DNA of 64,000 nt from Stromatinia cepivora (GCA_014898415.1 RCTD01000002.1:2790001-2854000); one strand, 5' to 3'. Shown: positions 35,309-50,035, counted from the stretch's first letter. The notes: generated from the sequence alone by a model not told the origin. Numbers and translations: made by a program.

Positions 35309-38300
35309 TATCGATTTTCTATAAACCAGATTTAAATTCAAATTTTAATATAATCCAAACAAAATCTATATCCAAATTTAGATTCGTATATAATGAAAAT
35401 TACTAATGCAAAAAGTAAATTTTGATTTTTAAAATACATTTTCAAAACTCAATTACTATATCAAATATTTTCAGATCTACTATCTTTATTAAACAAAAAA
35501 TAACATCGAAAACCCAAAAGTATATTCAAAAGATTGTCGATTAATAATAATAATTTGTATATAAATTTTCTATTATTAACAATACAAAGCTTATAAATCC
35601 TATATCTATTTTTCAAATCTTCATTAATAATCTAAATCCGAAAGCTTCGAATTATTTAATATATTAATATAAATAAAGATTTTCTATAAAAAGATTTATA
35701 ATCTAAACAAAAACTTATAATTAATTAATTTATCTAATATATAACTATTTACTCAAAATACATAATATTGAGAACAATTAATTATAATAAATATTAATAT
35801 AATTATTCCTTTATATTTCTATCAATCTTAATAAACTACAAAAAATCTGATTTATTCAAAAAAACAAAAGAAATGATTTAATTCAATAAAATAAATACCA
35901 AAATTGAAAATTAGATTTACAGATTTATTAAAAGAACAATATTATGATCTTTGATATAAAATAAAAGAAACTATTCTATATAATTTTTCTATTAAAAAAA
36001 TAATATAATAAAAAAAACAAAAGGATATAAAGAATATTATATAAAATATATCAGAATTTATTATAATAAATATTTTTCTAAGAAAGCTCAATAATCTTTA
36101 TATATCGATCAATACTAAACAAAAAATTATAATAAAATTCAACAAATTCAAAATACAAAATAAATCAATCGAAATCGATCCTGATTTATATCTATTATTA
36201 TATACATTTAGTATTATATACTCAAAACAATCTTATAAATCTTAATATAATTAAAATCCAAAAACAAATACAAAAAAATACAAAAATATCTTTAAGATTT
36301 TTGTTATTTCTATAAATAATATAATCATCGAATCTAGGAATATAAAATAAAGAAATAAACAAATATTTTGAAAAAAGCAAATAGTTATAAAACAATCTTT
36401 TATAATATTATTTACTAATATAACAATTATCAATTATAATAATACCAAATCAATAATCTATTTATATATACCAATTATCAATATAATAATTATTCAATAT
36501 AATATCAATAGAATTGTTCTTTTAGTTTAATTAAGTACAATAATTATTAATAAAGCAATTTTCAAAATAATAATTATCAATATCTCAATATATTCTATAA
36601 CTTTATCGAAAACGGATATTTAATATTATTCAACAATATTTCGAATATACCGTCTAATAATACAATATTCCTATTATTAACCTCGAATCTTGAATATCAA
36701 AAAAAAGTTTAATCTTTATAATAAATCGTTTATAAAAATTATTAAAGAATATAAAATAGATATAATATACAATAAATAATAAAAAACCTTTACAATTCAA
36801 ATTTATAAATAATAAATCCTTATTTATTCAAATTATTATATTCTTAATATACTTTTCCTCTTTCAATATAACTAATTTAATGATAATAGATACTCCGGAA
36901 AGGTATTCATTAATCGTTTTTATATCGAATAATATAATATTATTATATTACTCTTCTTATATCATTAGAAACTCTATCTAATAAATAAAAACATTATAAA
37001 TATTATTATAAAATATTTTATAATAAATATAATAATAATTCAATATTGAAAAATCTAATTATGTTTCATTTTTAAATTTTCAAAGAATATATTCATTTTT
37101 GAATTGCTATAATCATAATATTATAATTTATACATTCATTGAAAAAACATAATTCCATTATTTGATGTGTAATATTATATAATATATTATTGCTTTTATA
37201 ATATATCAAATCTAATATAAATACTAATAATTTCATTTTTAATATATATTAAAATCCTTTTTAAAATACTAACAAAACTATGAATCAATAAAGTCTTTAA
37301 TATTTTATCTTTAATTAAAACTTTCTTTGATAAATATATTAAATTATATCAATTCTTATAAATAAAAAACGAAATTATAAATAACAAAATAAATATTCAA
37401 GATTTTAAAATAATCTTAAAAAATCAAATATAAAATTAGAATAATTATAAATCATTTTCTATAAAGGATAATAAAGATAAAGATTACAAAATAATAAAAA
37501 ACTTTGATTTTGAATTATTAATTAAAGGAATTTTAATACTGAATATAAACTATTATTATATTAAATTATATAACAAAAATATTAATTTTTAAACCCAAAT
37601 GATTCTGAATCGATATTCTATTTGTTATAAATTTATACAAAAGATTATTAAATAATATCAAATAAAATCTATACAATAAAACAAACTCATATTTATATTG
37701 TCAATTTCAATTTTAAAGGACTAAATAGATTTGATTTCAAATATAAAATCTGATATAAACGATATTTATTGATTACAAATTAATAATTTTATATCTTTTT
37801 GTTAATAAAACAAAATAAAGATTATATATCTTGTTTAAAATGAATTAAATTAAATATAGAAAATCATCTAATAAAAACGATTAAACAAAATAATAAAAAT
37901 CCTGATACTTCAAGAACAAGATTTCATGAATATATTATATAAAAAAGAAGATTTAGTTAATATATTAATAAAGGTTTTATTTAAATTGTATAATTTCATT
38001 TATTATTACTATTCCTCAAAGCATTTTCAAAAGATAATAGAGATAAATATCGATTGATTGATTGATTGATTGATAGCTTTTAACGTCCGGGGGGACCCGT
38101 AAAGGGTATAGGGACAGATTAGTTTGAGGATAATTATATATAAGAATAGAATTTTTTCATTATAGAGTTTTTATTCCTTTTTATTTTATGTAAATTTGAA
38201 GAAGTTTTTTTATTATATAAATTATAAATATTTTTAAATGATATTTATCAATTAGATCTTTTATATTAATTAAATTAATTTTATAAAGTAATTCTAGTTT

Positions 38301-39413
38301 TGGAGTAATAGTATAACTTTGAATTATATAGATATTATTAATATATTTTATTTTGTTATATATATATTTATTTTAAGATTGTTTGAAATTTATTTTGGTA
38401 GATTAAAAAACGGTTTTTTCTAATTGATTTTCTTTAAAAACTTTTTGAAGATTTAGAGTTTAATGAAGAGATGTATTAAATAATCGATTTCTTTTTATAA
38501 TATAATTAATAATCAATTGGATTATAAAGGTTACTGATCGAAATATTGGATAATCTATTTATAAAAGATTAAATATTTTGGGGTTTTATAATAATTATAA
38601 AGGTAATTGAGTTTTATATTTATATATTTGAAATATTTATAATACTATATAAAATCGTTATAATTGGTTTTGATGAAAAGAAGTTTATATAATATTATTT
38701 TCAGAAGATTAAACTCCTTTGATTCTTTTATAAAATAATTAAATTTTTATTTTTTAGAAATATTAAAAAGAATTATAGAATTCTATTTTCATCAAATATT
38801 ATTTTTATATTTTAAAAGTATTTTGATTATAGATTGGATTTTGTTAATAATTGATAAGACTGTAAAATTTGAATCAATTTGATTATTTTTGGATTTTTTA
38901 TTTATTAATTTGTTTATTATTTCGTTTTCAGTAATATTAATAGAATTTAAAGTTTATTTGATATTTATATTGAATCGATCGATAAATCTGTAGTATTGAA
39001 AAAATTAATATATATATATGAATACTCAAATATATATACATTATATTCGAAATCATTTATTCGAAAGAACTTCAACTATTACAAGATAATTCATTATTAT
39101 TCGTTGATTATAAATTGAAAAACGAATATTAATCTATACGAAACTTCGAATTATTAGCTTCGATATTATTATTCTTTAATATATATATATATTAGACTAT
39201 TATATCAATATATTATATTAATATATTATATTAAAGATTAATACATTATATTAATATATTATATTAAAAATTAATATAATAATTTTATATATTCAATATT
39301 AAATAAAATAATTCGAAACTTTTTAATATTCGATACTTCTTCGAAATTATATATATATATAATAATATATATATTTAATTATTTATCGAATTCGATATAC
39401 TATTATATATAAT
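35309..39413. other. Long AT-rich block without assignable gene
   Basis: Low-complexity A/T sequence contains no open frame of note. A GC patch with five GATT units followed by GTCCGGGGGGACCCG lies at 38051-38105, and the plus strand changes there from A-rich (left) to T-rich (right). Otherwise nothing is recognised. Confidence 0.6.
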
Positions 39414-39695
39414 TGTCACGAATCGTGAACCACAGGAGGCTAACCACGTGATACCTCTTATCTCCCATATCAATTTATGAGCTGATCATCCGTGCGCATG
39501 CGTTACGAATCATACGATTTAGTATGGTAAAATGGTAACCCTAATAACGCATACGCACAACCCTGCAGCCCACAAATGGGTATTTGTGTATATATATCTA
39601 GTCGCTCCTTACGAGCCATAGTTCTTCAGTTGTAGATTCTAAAGAACATAATTGACCCTGTTTATTCAGCTCTACTACGGCTCTTGTGCGTCACA
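39414..39695 (+). repeat. Solo LTR of family B, nearly unmutated
   Basis: This 282-bp unit begins TGTCACGAATCGTGAACC and ends GTGCGTCACA. It is the reverse complement of the element B LTRs, with GC-rich positions preserved. It is flanked by a perfect 5-bp target duplication ATAAT (39409-39413 and 39696-39700). No internal element sequence adjoins it, so it arose by LTR-LTR recombination. It gives the best available consensus for family B. Confidence 0.95.
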
Positions 39696-39959
39696 ATAAT
39701 AAAGATATTTATATAATAGTTTTAATATAAAACATTAAAATAAAGAAATCAAATCTTTATATTCGAATTTAATATATTTTATTATAATATTATTAATAAT
39801 TCAAAAAAGAAAAACTATTAAAACTGAATTAGATCTACTTTAAAGTTATCTTACCGAATAAATTGATATTTTAATATAATTATATTATAAAATAAAATTT
39901 ATTAACTCATTTTGAAATAAATTTAATAGTAGAAGTTTTATTAATAAATTATTATAAAA

Positions 39960-40877
<918 letters not shown>

Positions 40878-40894
40878 AAACTGAATAGATTTAT

Positions 40895-42265
40895 AAAATT
40901 AAATATCTATCAGATAATTATATCGAATTTAAAACTAGATTTATAACTAAAGAATTCGAAGAATTATTTGGATTAGATTATTTAGATACATTTGCTAGTA
41001 TTATAAAACAAATAGCCTGGACATTAATATTTTTATTAATTATAAATAAATCATGATTTAGATATAAAATAGATATGGTTTTAGTTTTTATTCAAGGCAA
41101 AATTGACATTGAATTATATATTAAATCTTTTGAATTTTATAATAATAATAAATATAATAATAATATTATATTAAAATTAAATAAAGCTTTATATAGTTCA
41201 AAACAATTAGTTCGAATCTAGTATATTATTTTAAAAGATTATATTATATAAGTTAAATTTTATATCTTTAATATTAGATGAATATATGTTTATAAATAAA
41301 ACATTTAGTTTAATTTTAAATATATATATATAGATAATATTATAATAATAGATCTTGAGAAGATTCTAATAAAAGATTTTATTAATAATTTAAAAAATTA
41401 TTTAGATTTAAAAGATTTAGATCTTATAAAAGACTATTTGAATATTCAAATAATAATAAATAAAGATTCTTTTGAATTAAATCAAGAAGAATATATTAAT
41501 AAATATTTAAAAGAATTAATATTAGAAAATTACAATACAATATCTATTCCAATAGAATCTAAAAATAAATTCAAAATAAATCATAAAAAAGCTAATATTA
41601 TTGATATTAAATGAATTTAAAAAATCATCAGAAAAGTCTTATATTTAGTCTTAGATTCTAAAAAAAAAATTGTTTTTTGAATATTAAAATTAATTAGATT
41701 CGTATCAAACCCTAATTTGGATTATTTCATAACTATTAAAAGAATATTTTGATATTTAAAAGGTTTTACAAAATTGGAAACTAAATTTATAAGAAATATA
41801 AATATTAATATTAATAATAATAATATTAATTATAGAGAAAATAAAAGTTCGGCTAAATCAACTAATGGATATATATTTATATATACTAATGATTCAATTA
41901 GCTGGAAAACTAAACTCCAATTCATTATAATTTAAAATATAGTTGAAACCGAATTAATTGCTATTAATTTAGTTGTAAAAGAAGCAATATATATTCAAAA
42001 ACTATGAAAAGAATCAAATTAATATAAACAGAATAAATTCCCTATATATACTGATAATAAAACTATTATTAATATATCAGAAAGTTTTAAATTCTATAAA
42101 AGAAGCAAATATATTACTACTAAATATTATTTAATTAGAGATCTAATTAATAAAGGAATAATTGATTTAATTTAGATTCCTTTTGATAATCAATTCGTAG
42201 ATAGTTTAATCAAACTATTAAATAAAATTAAATTATTCAGATTTATTGAATTAATTCAAAAATAA
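40895..42265 (+). pseudogene. Element E copia reverse transcriptase and RNase H remnant
   Basis: Frames differ from gag by one base. RT blocks are FKTRFITKEFEELFGLDYLD (copia: .KARLVAKGF.Q..G.DY.ETF), FIQGKIDIELYIK (AFL.G.L.EE.YM) and LNKALYSSKQ (L.KALYGLKQ). The catalytic strand reads YVDN with D-to-N. RNase H follows: SWKTKLQF (SWKS..Q), VETELIAINLVVKEAIYIQK (S.EAEY.A...A..E..W) and YTDNKTIINIS (..DN..AI.L). Several stops occur. Confidence 0.88.
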
Positions 42266-42270
42266 TATAA

Positions 42271-44100
42271 AAAATATTATTAAATAAATTTTAGAGAGAT
42301 ATTTATTGAAAGAGAGTATTGTATTTTAATAAATATCATTCTAAATATTTAAAAATATTGATTTAAATAAGTAATTAATGAATTTAATAAAAAATTATCT
42401 TTATATTAAAGAAATTTTGTAATTTCTTTATATTCTTTATTAAAGAAACAATTAAATTGTATTTTAAATAAAGAATTTTTTATTTTTCTTTATTGAGAAT
42501 AATATAATACTATTATTAAAAATTTTGAAATTTTATATTAAAACTAGTACCAATATGGATAATCGATGATCTTAAAAATTCATCACACAAATTGCACAAT
42601 TAATATAATATTCAAAATAAAAGTTTTTCATTTTGAATAAAAATTTTTGCGGAATTAAATTATAAATTAACTACTCGATGAAATTCGACGAAATTCGAAA
42701 ATCGAATACTATTAACATATTTCAGAATCTATAAGGGATTGGAAAAAGTATAAGTAAAGGCCTTAGAATCTTTATGAAATGAGTTTTATTTGTATCTTTA
42801 ATATATACACTAAAAATAAAACTATACTACTCGATTATTAGCTTTCTATTATTAATGAATAATCTTATTTATAGTTTTACTAGCCTTAACTTCCGTCTTA
42901 TTTCCAGTAGTTTATTTCCGGTTATTTCCACTAGCTTATTTTCAACTACAACTACTTATAGCCTACAACCTCTAATAAATTTATGAATATAAAATATTTT
43001 ATAAAAATAAAATCCTTGATTATAAAGAAATTAATTAATATATTTATTAATCGAATATATATATTTTATAATTTATTAAATAATATTATTTCTAATTAAA
43101 ATTTCTACTTCGTTTCAGAATTCTAAATATAATTCTTTGAAAAACTAAAAATTATTTTGAAATATTTATCATTTTTTTTTACAAATTAATAAATAAATAA
43201 AATAAATCAATTCAATTCTGAAATAATACTTTTAAATTTTTATAAAATTTTATTAAAATAATTAAATAAAATAATTTTTATTAATCGAATTTATATTCAA
43301 TAACATAATTTTAAAAATTATTGATTTTTTTTTATTTGTTTACGAATTATAATTTCAATCTTTATATAAATATAAAATTAAATAAATTCTATTTTTTGAA
43401 TATAATAATAATTTAAAAATATAAATTTTTTAAAGAAAACAAAATAATAAATCAAATAGAACAAATTTTAAAATAATTATATATATTTATTAAACAAATT
43501 ATAATAAATTATAAAGAATATATAAATCATTAATAATGTAATTTATTATAATATATTATAAAACAAAATATATATATAAATACAAAGTATATAAAGATAA
43601 TCTATAAAATAAAAGAATTCGATAATAAATAAATTGATTTATATAAAATTCTTAATATATATATATATATATATACTTAATTCAATTGTTTAAAAATATA
43701 TAAAAGTTTTTTATTTTTTATTATTCATTTTTGATATTTGATATTAATATATATATAGATTACTTTTTTCAAAGTAAATAACAAAATTAAAGAATTTCAA
43801 TGTTTAATATAATTGTGTAATATAATAATAATATGAATGATTTAATTTGAAAAAATTAAAAAGAAATAATAATTTGTTGATTATTAATAAAATAAATAAT
43901 TTTGAATTAAAGGATCCGAATTAGATCAATTAGATAGAGATAGCTTGAATTTCAGATTATTGTTTTAATATTTATAATTTATATATTTATAACTTATACA
44001 ACTTTTGTTATATTATATAATTTGTTATTCAATAAGAGTGAATCTTTTTTATATAATTGTTTATATATCTTGGAGTGTGAATTAGATATCCTTATTCTAT
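42271..44100. other. AT-rich block without assignable gene
   Basis: No open frame, LTR or RNA gene is recognised. Simple AT runs occur, for example near 43660-43680. Composition rises toward normal from about 44,060. Confidence 0.6.
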
Positions 44101-44393
44101 AGCCAAAAATATACATGTGATGTTCTTTTTATAAACATTTAGAATGTTTATTTCAGAACCTTAGGAATATATGAAACCTTGTCATCAACTATTATGAATT
44201 CAACATCCACGAGAAACTTGTTTGTGGTGAAAAGTGATAGCATCGGTTTACACAAGAATAGGAAATCACAAGCGGACATATCAATGGCCATTCATTGAAA
44301 CAATAGTTCACAAATATGTGTTTCAAGGATATGGTAATTCGAGGATATCCTGAAGATACTAGATAAGTAAGTGTATGGTATATATATATAATC

Positions 44394-44640
44394 TCATATA
44401 TGAGATAGAATACATCCTCGGGAGAAGCTATCTATTTTTTGGAAACTCATGCCCGGGTATTTCCCATCCTCAGCTTTGAATTCACACAGAAATGTAGTTG
44501 TCGCGTCCACTGTTTCTAAACAAGTTCGTCCAGTACAATCCCCCCACTTACACAATGAAAGAAAATCCATACACCCCACATGGACACCAATATTAAAGAT
44601 CCACCACAAGGCCTTAACACACAGACCTTCGCTTAGACAC
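44394..44640 (-). other. Short Cys-containing open stretch, possible exon remnant
   Basis: A minus-strand frame open from about 44640 to 44394 has six Cys residues in about 80 codons and normal codon usage, for example SLCKWGDCTGRTCLETVD. Upstream a GTGAGT donor and a TTTGTGCGAATAG acceptor could define an intron, but no start codon lies between it and the tRNA gene. It may be the last exon of a decayed small-protein gene. Confidence 0.3.
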
Positions 44641-44769
44641 GCTATAGCCGCCTTCTATTCGCACAAACTTCTTGTTCAATACAAGTCAAAAAGTATATCT
44701 TCAACATCCTCTATTTCAACACTCACATTTGCAAAAGGTAAAAGATAATGATTTAACAATCACTCGAAT

Positions 44770-44841
44770 TGGACTAACGGCGAATCGAACGCCGGACCTC
44801 TCCCATGCTAAGGGAACATTATACCACTAAACCACAAGCCC
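44770..44841 (-). tRNA. tRNA-Ala(AGC)
   Basis: The minus strand folds into a cloverleaf. The acceptor GGGCTTG pairs with TTAGTCC (two wobbles and one mismatch), followed by discriminator A. The D arm contains GGTTTAGTGGTATAA. The anticodon arm TTCCC/GGGAG encloses loop TTAGCAT with anticodon AGC. The T arm is CGGCG-TTCGATT-CGCCG. No intron is needed. It is intact although it lies near a RIP-affected border. Confidence 0.9.
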
Positions 44842-45254
44842 GTTTTTTGATATTTTGATATCGATAAGAAAGTATATATACTCCTGATAACCGCTGCTTT
44901 TAAAATCGTTTTTCGTAAACCGTTTTCCGTAAACAAACATATTATATCTTCACTTTCGTGTTACGGATTTTTGTAAAAACATTTTTTTCCCTTCCTGACA
45001 TAATTCAGGATCTGAAAATAGAATTCCGTTTTTTTTTGATAAGATAACGATCAACTACTTTCTATTCTAATCATGTTGGAAATTGGAATTTTCAATATGG
45101 TATCCCGTATACTACATTTATTTAAACATTTCCCTTTCCCCCTTTTCGTTTTCGAATTCACAATTTTCATCACACCACAACATCACATTGATTCTTCTCG
45201 ACGAAATTTCCCTTGATTTTTCTTATTCTCTTTCTCAAATGATATTGTGAAAAT

Positions 45255-47664
45255 GATATATGCTCTTTCACTCGAAGATCTACTCGCAGATTTCGAAGTT
45301 GAGAACTTTGAAAGAGCGCCATTATCATTTGTTCCTTCAACATTACATAGCTATAATATGATCTGGAAACTTTGGGAGAAATAGATTATATATACCGATC
45401 CCCTTTAAAGTCATTTGTTGATATCTTATATCAAACTACCTTACACAATTTAATAATATAGATATAAAATCAATTCTAAAAGTTTTTAAAGGATTCTTTA
45501 CTATACTTGCAAAGAAACAAACAGGCTTATTAAACAAACACCTTTCTATAAAAATACTGATTCAATATACAATCCACTTCAAATCAATATATAAGCGAAA
45601 GCATAATGAAGAGTTTGATTCAATATAAGAGCTCTGTATTATAAGTTAAGCCAAATCATATTTCAGATCATTGTTATATTGATATTTGTTAATTCATAAA
45701 GACTAATCTAACAAGGAGTCTAGATTTGAGTATCAAAACCCATCCGAAGCTTATCGCTAATCTCAACGATTTAAAGGATATAATTAGTTATCTTTGGATG
45801 AACAATCTTCTCAACTTTCTATATAAACAAATTAAAATTCAGATTGCTTTATTGATCTTAATACTTGTATACATAGTATCACGCCTGAATACAATTATTG
45901 AGTTACATACTTATTATATAACTAATCAAACTATACAATATAAAGTACGATAAGATGTAATTTTGAAGGGGACATTAACAACTGACTTTATTTGAAGGAT
46001 ATAAAATTCACTTTGCAGCAAAATCCGAACGGTGGCTGCCTGTTGATGAGTATTTTGTTCACATTTAACCTCAGGAAAAATGAACGGGATGATGAAGGAG
46101 AGGTGTAAATAAGATTCTCTTCTCGAAGTATATTTTCTGATGTATTCTTTAATTATAAGCAACAGCTATTTAAGGATCTAACATCCAGGCACATGTATCC
46201 AATTACACTGTTTCTTGCTCTAGCTTTTGCCGATGATGCTTTTGCAATAGTAAACAGTATTGAGGAGCTATATGATCCAAGTATATATTCTGCAAAGTAC
46301 ATCGATATATAATTCAAGGAGAGTGTTTTGAACAAACCTCTATTCCGGAGTAATCGATCAATAGATGCATTTCATGATGCTGAAGTGTTGACTTATCAAA
46401 CGTTCAACCATTCATTAAGGAAAATCGCACAGCGTGCAGGATTCAAGGATGACTTTACATCTTATGTGATAAGACGTACTTCAGCCAACGTTTTGAATCG
46501 TGGGTGTTCTGTATTCCCTTTTAATTTATTATTCCCATTCTGACTTGAATAGAATATATTACTTCAGCTGAAAGGGGCAAAATACTTGGATATTCAAATG
46601 ATCAAGTTTTTCAAAACAGCTATCTTGCGTTTTATTCCGGTGTTGATTTACAAAGTCTAATTGTTGGATAAAAGCAACGTATATAGCAAATCAACTTTGT
46701 TTGTAGCTTAAACTCAAATCGTAGTACACCACTGGGTCTAATAACCAAGGAATTCGTTGAGGTTGTTGCCAAGGACCCCGAGATAATTGTTGCGAAAAAG
46801 CGGATTGAAGATGTACAACTAGAGGGCTGTGATTTGAAGATAAAAAGTGAAATCAAGAGACTATACAACATAAGAAAGGAAGTGATCAAAAAACATACAT
46901 CGGAAATGCATTTTGAATAGATAATGGGAACGATATTTATGCCAACGTTGAGGGCAAATATAGTTAGTATACTTTATGGCAAGGAAAACGATTTACTCCC
47001 TAGATCAGATTTGGTAAGAAATCTACAAGAGTTGTATCAGAACATGGGGAAAGATGTATCAAATTATCACTGCCAGAACCCGAATTACAAACGCTCTTCT
47101 ATCCCATTTCGATGTTAATGGGAGCTCTTCCGTTACAACGAGAAAGGGTGTCAAAAGCCAACTATGACACACGATCCTATGTTCAGTATGATTGAGGCCT
47201 CGTCACCGATGCTGGACTTTCAGGACTTTCTTCTTCCGGATCCCATTACTGGGAATTTGTTACCAACGGTGGATTTTCCCGACATTTTTCTCCTCGAAGA
47301 TTATCCAAACACAATTGAGAAGTTTTCATCCAGTATAAATAATAGTCGTTTATCTGAAACGAATAAAGGTTCTTCTACGACTTCTTTGTTGTACCCACAT
47401 ACTACTTGTCCACATCACATCAAGCCATTTGTATCCAGACAGACTTTGAAGGCGCATATGAGCACTCATACTCGTATAAACCGAGATCATCTTTTGTGTG
47501 TTAGGCACGACTGCAAATTGCATCGAAATATTTGTCCATTCAAAACTCAAGCAGGATTCGATGCATATATGAAGTATCACGAGAAAGAAGATCAGATTTC
47601 GATGGGAGAAAGTCCGGCAGAGATTTTGAGTGTATACGATGATGAGTTTATGGGAAGCGGTTGA
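45255..47664 (+). pseudogene. DUF3435-family tyrosine recombinase (Starship captain-like) with zinc-finger-like tail, decayed
   Basis: From ATG 45255 a plus-strand reading shows DUF3435 blocks in order: LHSYNMIWKLWE; IQIALLILILVYIVSRLN, carrying the first active-site Arg (family: LLLLSAYTGSRPG); LFLALAFADDAFA; then KESVLNKPLFR, LTYQTFNHSLRKIAQRAGFK and SYVIRRTSANVLN. A 53-bp intron (46500-46552, GTGGGT...CTGACTTGAATAG) restores TSAERGKILGYSNDQVFQ. The same frame then runs through stops near 46669, 46686, 46917 and 47116, all derivable from CAA/CAG, into a 166-codon open end (47164-47664) with C/H-rich finger-like motifs. The family His of the GH box is Tyr here. The enzyme family catalyses DNA integration and excision; this copy is dead. 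Confidence 0.78.
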
Positions 47665-47992
47665 CCGTTATGTTATTTGGGAGTTCGTTAGTTTATACAC
47701 AGAAATAATTTTATAATATTGAAAATCATAAAGAAGCATTTCTAAATTATTTGTTCTTTGCCTCAAGTCAAGAAAACAAGACCTTTGAAGGCACAAGGAA
47801 GCCAAAGTAAAACACCTTCCAAAAATCACCCGGAAACAAACCACTGATTCCAATGAAATCCTTTCATGTTGTGTTGAAGAAAATGACCATTATTTGACTG
47901 CTAGCGAGTATGAATCATCATAATTGTCATCTTATATTATAATCCAGTCAGCATTTTCTTTGATCTAAGACAGTTGGAGATACTTACTCAAT

Positions 47993-49036
47993 TCATGACC
48001 CATTACATTTCAATTGATGAGATATGTATCTGCTCTGGCGATAAAACCGTTTTTTGCAACGAAGGCAGAATGAATGTTTATCATGGGATTTTCTATGACT
48101 TTCCAAGTCCCTCTTTGTTGAAAAAGCTTTCATGCATGTACTGACAGAGCATTTCATGTTCTTCATTCGTAATTGGGTTGAATATTTAGAGTTGTGTAGT
48201 TTTGTATTCAAATGTTGAGCTAGACCTTTCTTGCTAGCGAATGTTTTTCCAGCTGGGCACTCAGGACAGCAATATCTTTTTGGATCTGTCTCGTGAGTTC
48301 TGGAATGTGCCGTCAAATGATACTCCCATTTGAATCTTCTGCTACAATTTGTGCATTGAAACGGATGCGTTGTCGTACTATACTTCTGACTAATACCATT
48401 GTACTCAAGAAATGTACCTGCATGTATCTTAGCGCTAGTAGCAAACCAAGCTTCTCGCAAAACTCAAATTTATGACACATATAATGTGATGTATACTCGG
48501 GCTCTACCAGTGGTGATCTCTGAAACTGATTGCAAAGAAATCCTGTCTCCCTTTAACTCCAGACTCTGAGTATGTTCAAATGTGTTATGGCAGTTGCGTC
48601 TCGTGAGACACAGGGTTGTACTAGATGTATTGGGCAAGAGAACTGCAGTAGTAGGATTTGACAGCACGTCAGGAAGTGGTGGAAGGTTTGTGTTTTGATA
48701 TGAAGAGGTAAAAGGTGACACCAAATTCAAAAGTGGTGGAAGAGTTATACACGCATTGGAAGAAGTTGTAGCAGTAGAATTGAACATCATGTTGGGAAGA
48801 AGAGACACTGATAGTGTCGTGGATGAACATGCGAGATTTTTTGAGAGATATGGTTCATCTGATGGGGAAAGAAGTGGTTGGGATTTTAAATTAAAATAGC
48901 CGTACTGCAAGCGAACACGGAGACTATGATTTAATATTTGCCAATCGGCTATACCCCTACAGCCACCCTGTGAGATGCTCAAAACCCCCATGCAATTAGT
49001 AAGACTAGCAATCACATAATCTTTAAGATAGAACAT
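47993..49036 (-). CDS. C2H2 zinc-finger protein, two exons
   Basis: Start ATG 49036. Exon 1 runs to about 48508, a 90-bp intron (GTAGAG...GCTAAGATACATGCAG) removes two in-frame stops, and exon 2 is 48417-47993, giving about 317 residues. The N-terminal half is Ser/Pro/Leu-rich and disordered (LPPLPDVLSNPTT). Exon 2 carries four fingers: FQCTNC...H-x3-H, CCPEC...H, MKCSVSTC...H-x3-H and SFCLRC...H-x4-C. It probably binds DNA or RNA. The donor is weak, so the exact intron ends are provisional. Layout and proline-rich N-terminus resemble the neighbour at 49274-50035, suggesting tandem duplication. Confidence 0.68.
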
Positions 49037-49273
49037 GTGAATGAGTTGTCAGTAACCGAAAACGAGGCTTTTCTCTGCTCATGAATGTTTAAAGAAAATC
49101 ATTTGTTACTATAAACTCTTATTAAAAGGTATAAACTGAAATGCAAAGTCAAAAAGGTGTTGAATATTAAGTCAATTCTCTTATTCGATTTGTGCTGTCT
49201 ATGATTTCCCCTTAGTTTGGTTACAGTAGTGAAAGAGACTCTTAACCCTATCCAGAGCCTATCTTTATCTCAT

Positions 49274-50035
49274 TCATTTGAGATTATTGTTCAAACGCGC
49301 AGGGCATGAAGTCAGGAAATGTCTGTGGAAAGAACTCTGGTGATCTGTAGACATGTAGCATGAATCGCAAGAAAATCTTTTCTTGTTGGTAGCGGACGGT
49401 GGAATAGAATAGCATCTGTGGGAATCCATTGCAGATCTTGCTCTGAAACATTTGCCGCAGGCACTGCACTTGTGCTTCTCTGATTTAAGGATTCGGTGTG
49501 TTGATTCGTGGGTGTTCAATTTTTTAAGTTCACCAAAGCCCTTTTTGCACCAACCACATTTGTATTTTATCGATGCAGAATCTGCGTGTATCTTCAAATG
49601 TTTCTTGACACCTTGTTCTGTATAATATGCTTTACTACAAATATGACATTCGTAGTTCTTCGAGCGATGATTTTGGTGTACTACAGCGTGTCTCTGGAGG
49701 TTATAATGGGTTGCAAAGTAATGGCTGCATTGTTGGCATACATGTTCTGTAGGTTGTGACAGGTGATGCTTGTGGGTATGAAATTGGGCAGTGTTGGATG
49801 GGGTGGAAGATTGAGTGAATGGAGGTGGCAGAGTTTTGTTGATGAGAGGGTTGCTGCGTAAAGCTGGTAGAGTAGTGTTGGTGTCGATAGAAGGAATTCT
49901 GGGTAAAGCTGGGAGAGCTGTATTGGTGTCGATAAAAGGAATTCTGGGTAAAGCTGGTAGAGTTCTTTCGTTCTTGTTGGAAGGAAAAATGAACGGAAGA
50001 GGTGCAAAAGTGTGATGAAGATTGAACGAAGACAT
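49274..50035 (-). CDS. C2H2 zinc-finger protein with five fingers
   Basis: The gene is intronless, 253 codons from ATG 50035. Residues 25-60 are made of a 16-residue tandem repeat (TLPALPRIPFIDTNT and variants), followed by a Pro/Ser/Thr segment. The fingers are C100/C103/H116/H120, C130/C133/H146/H150, C160/C163/H176/H180, C190/C193/H206/C208 and C223/C226/H239/C244. The last two use His-Cys, which still can bind zinc. The protein is likely a nuclear nucleic-acid-binding factor with unknown target. There are no stops or frame damage, unlike the recombinase relic 1.6 kb away. Confidence 0.82.
   Translation of the reverse strand: MSSFNLHHTFAPLPFIFPSNKNERTLPALPRIPFIDTNTALPALPRIPSIDTNTTLPALRSNPLINKTLPPPFTQSSTPSNTAQFHTHKHHLSQPTEHVCQQCSHYFATHYNLQRHAVVHQNHRSKNYECHICSKAYYTEQGVKKHLKIHADSASIKYKCGWCKKGFGELKKLNTHESTHRILKSEKHKCSACGKCFRARSAMDSHRCYSIPPSATNKKRFSCDSCYMSTDHQSSFHRHFLTSCPARLNNNLK
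49850..49965. repeat. 48-bp coding tandem repeat
   Basis: Two and a half copies of a 48-bp unit (core GGAATTCTGGGTAAAGCTGG on the plus strand) encode the LPALPRIP...IDTN repeats of the zinc-finger protein. Confidence 0.8.

Noticed and set aside
43650..43690. AT dinucleotide runs as functional elements
   Set aside because: Such runs occur throughout the AT-rich blocks and are expected from base composition.
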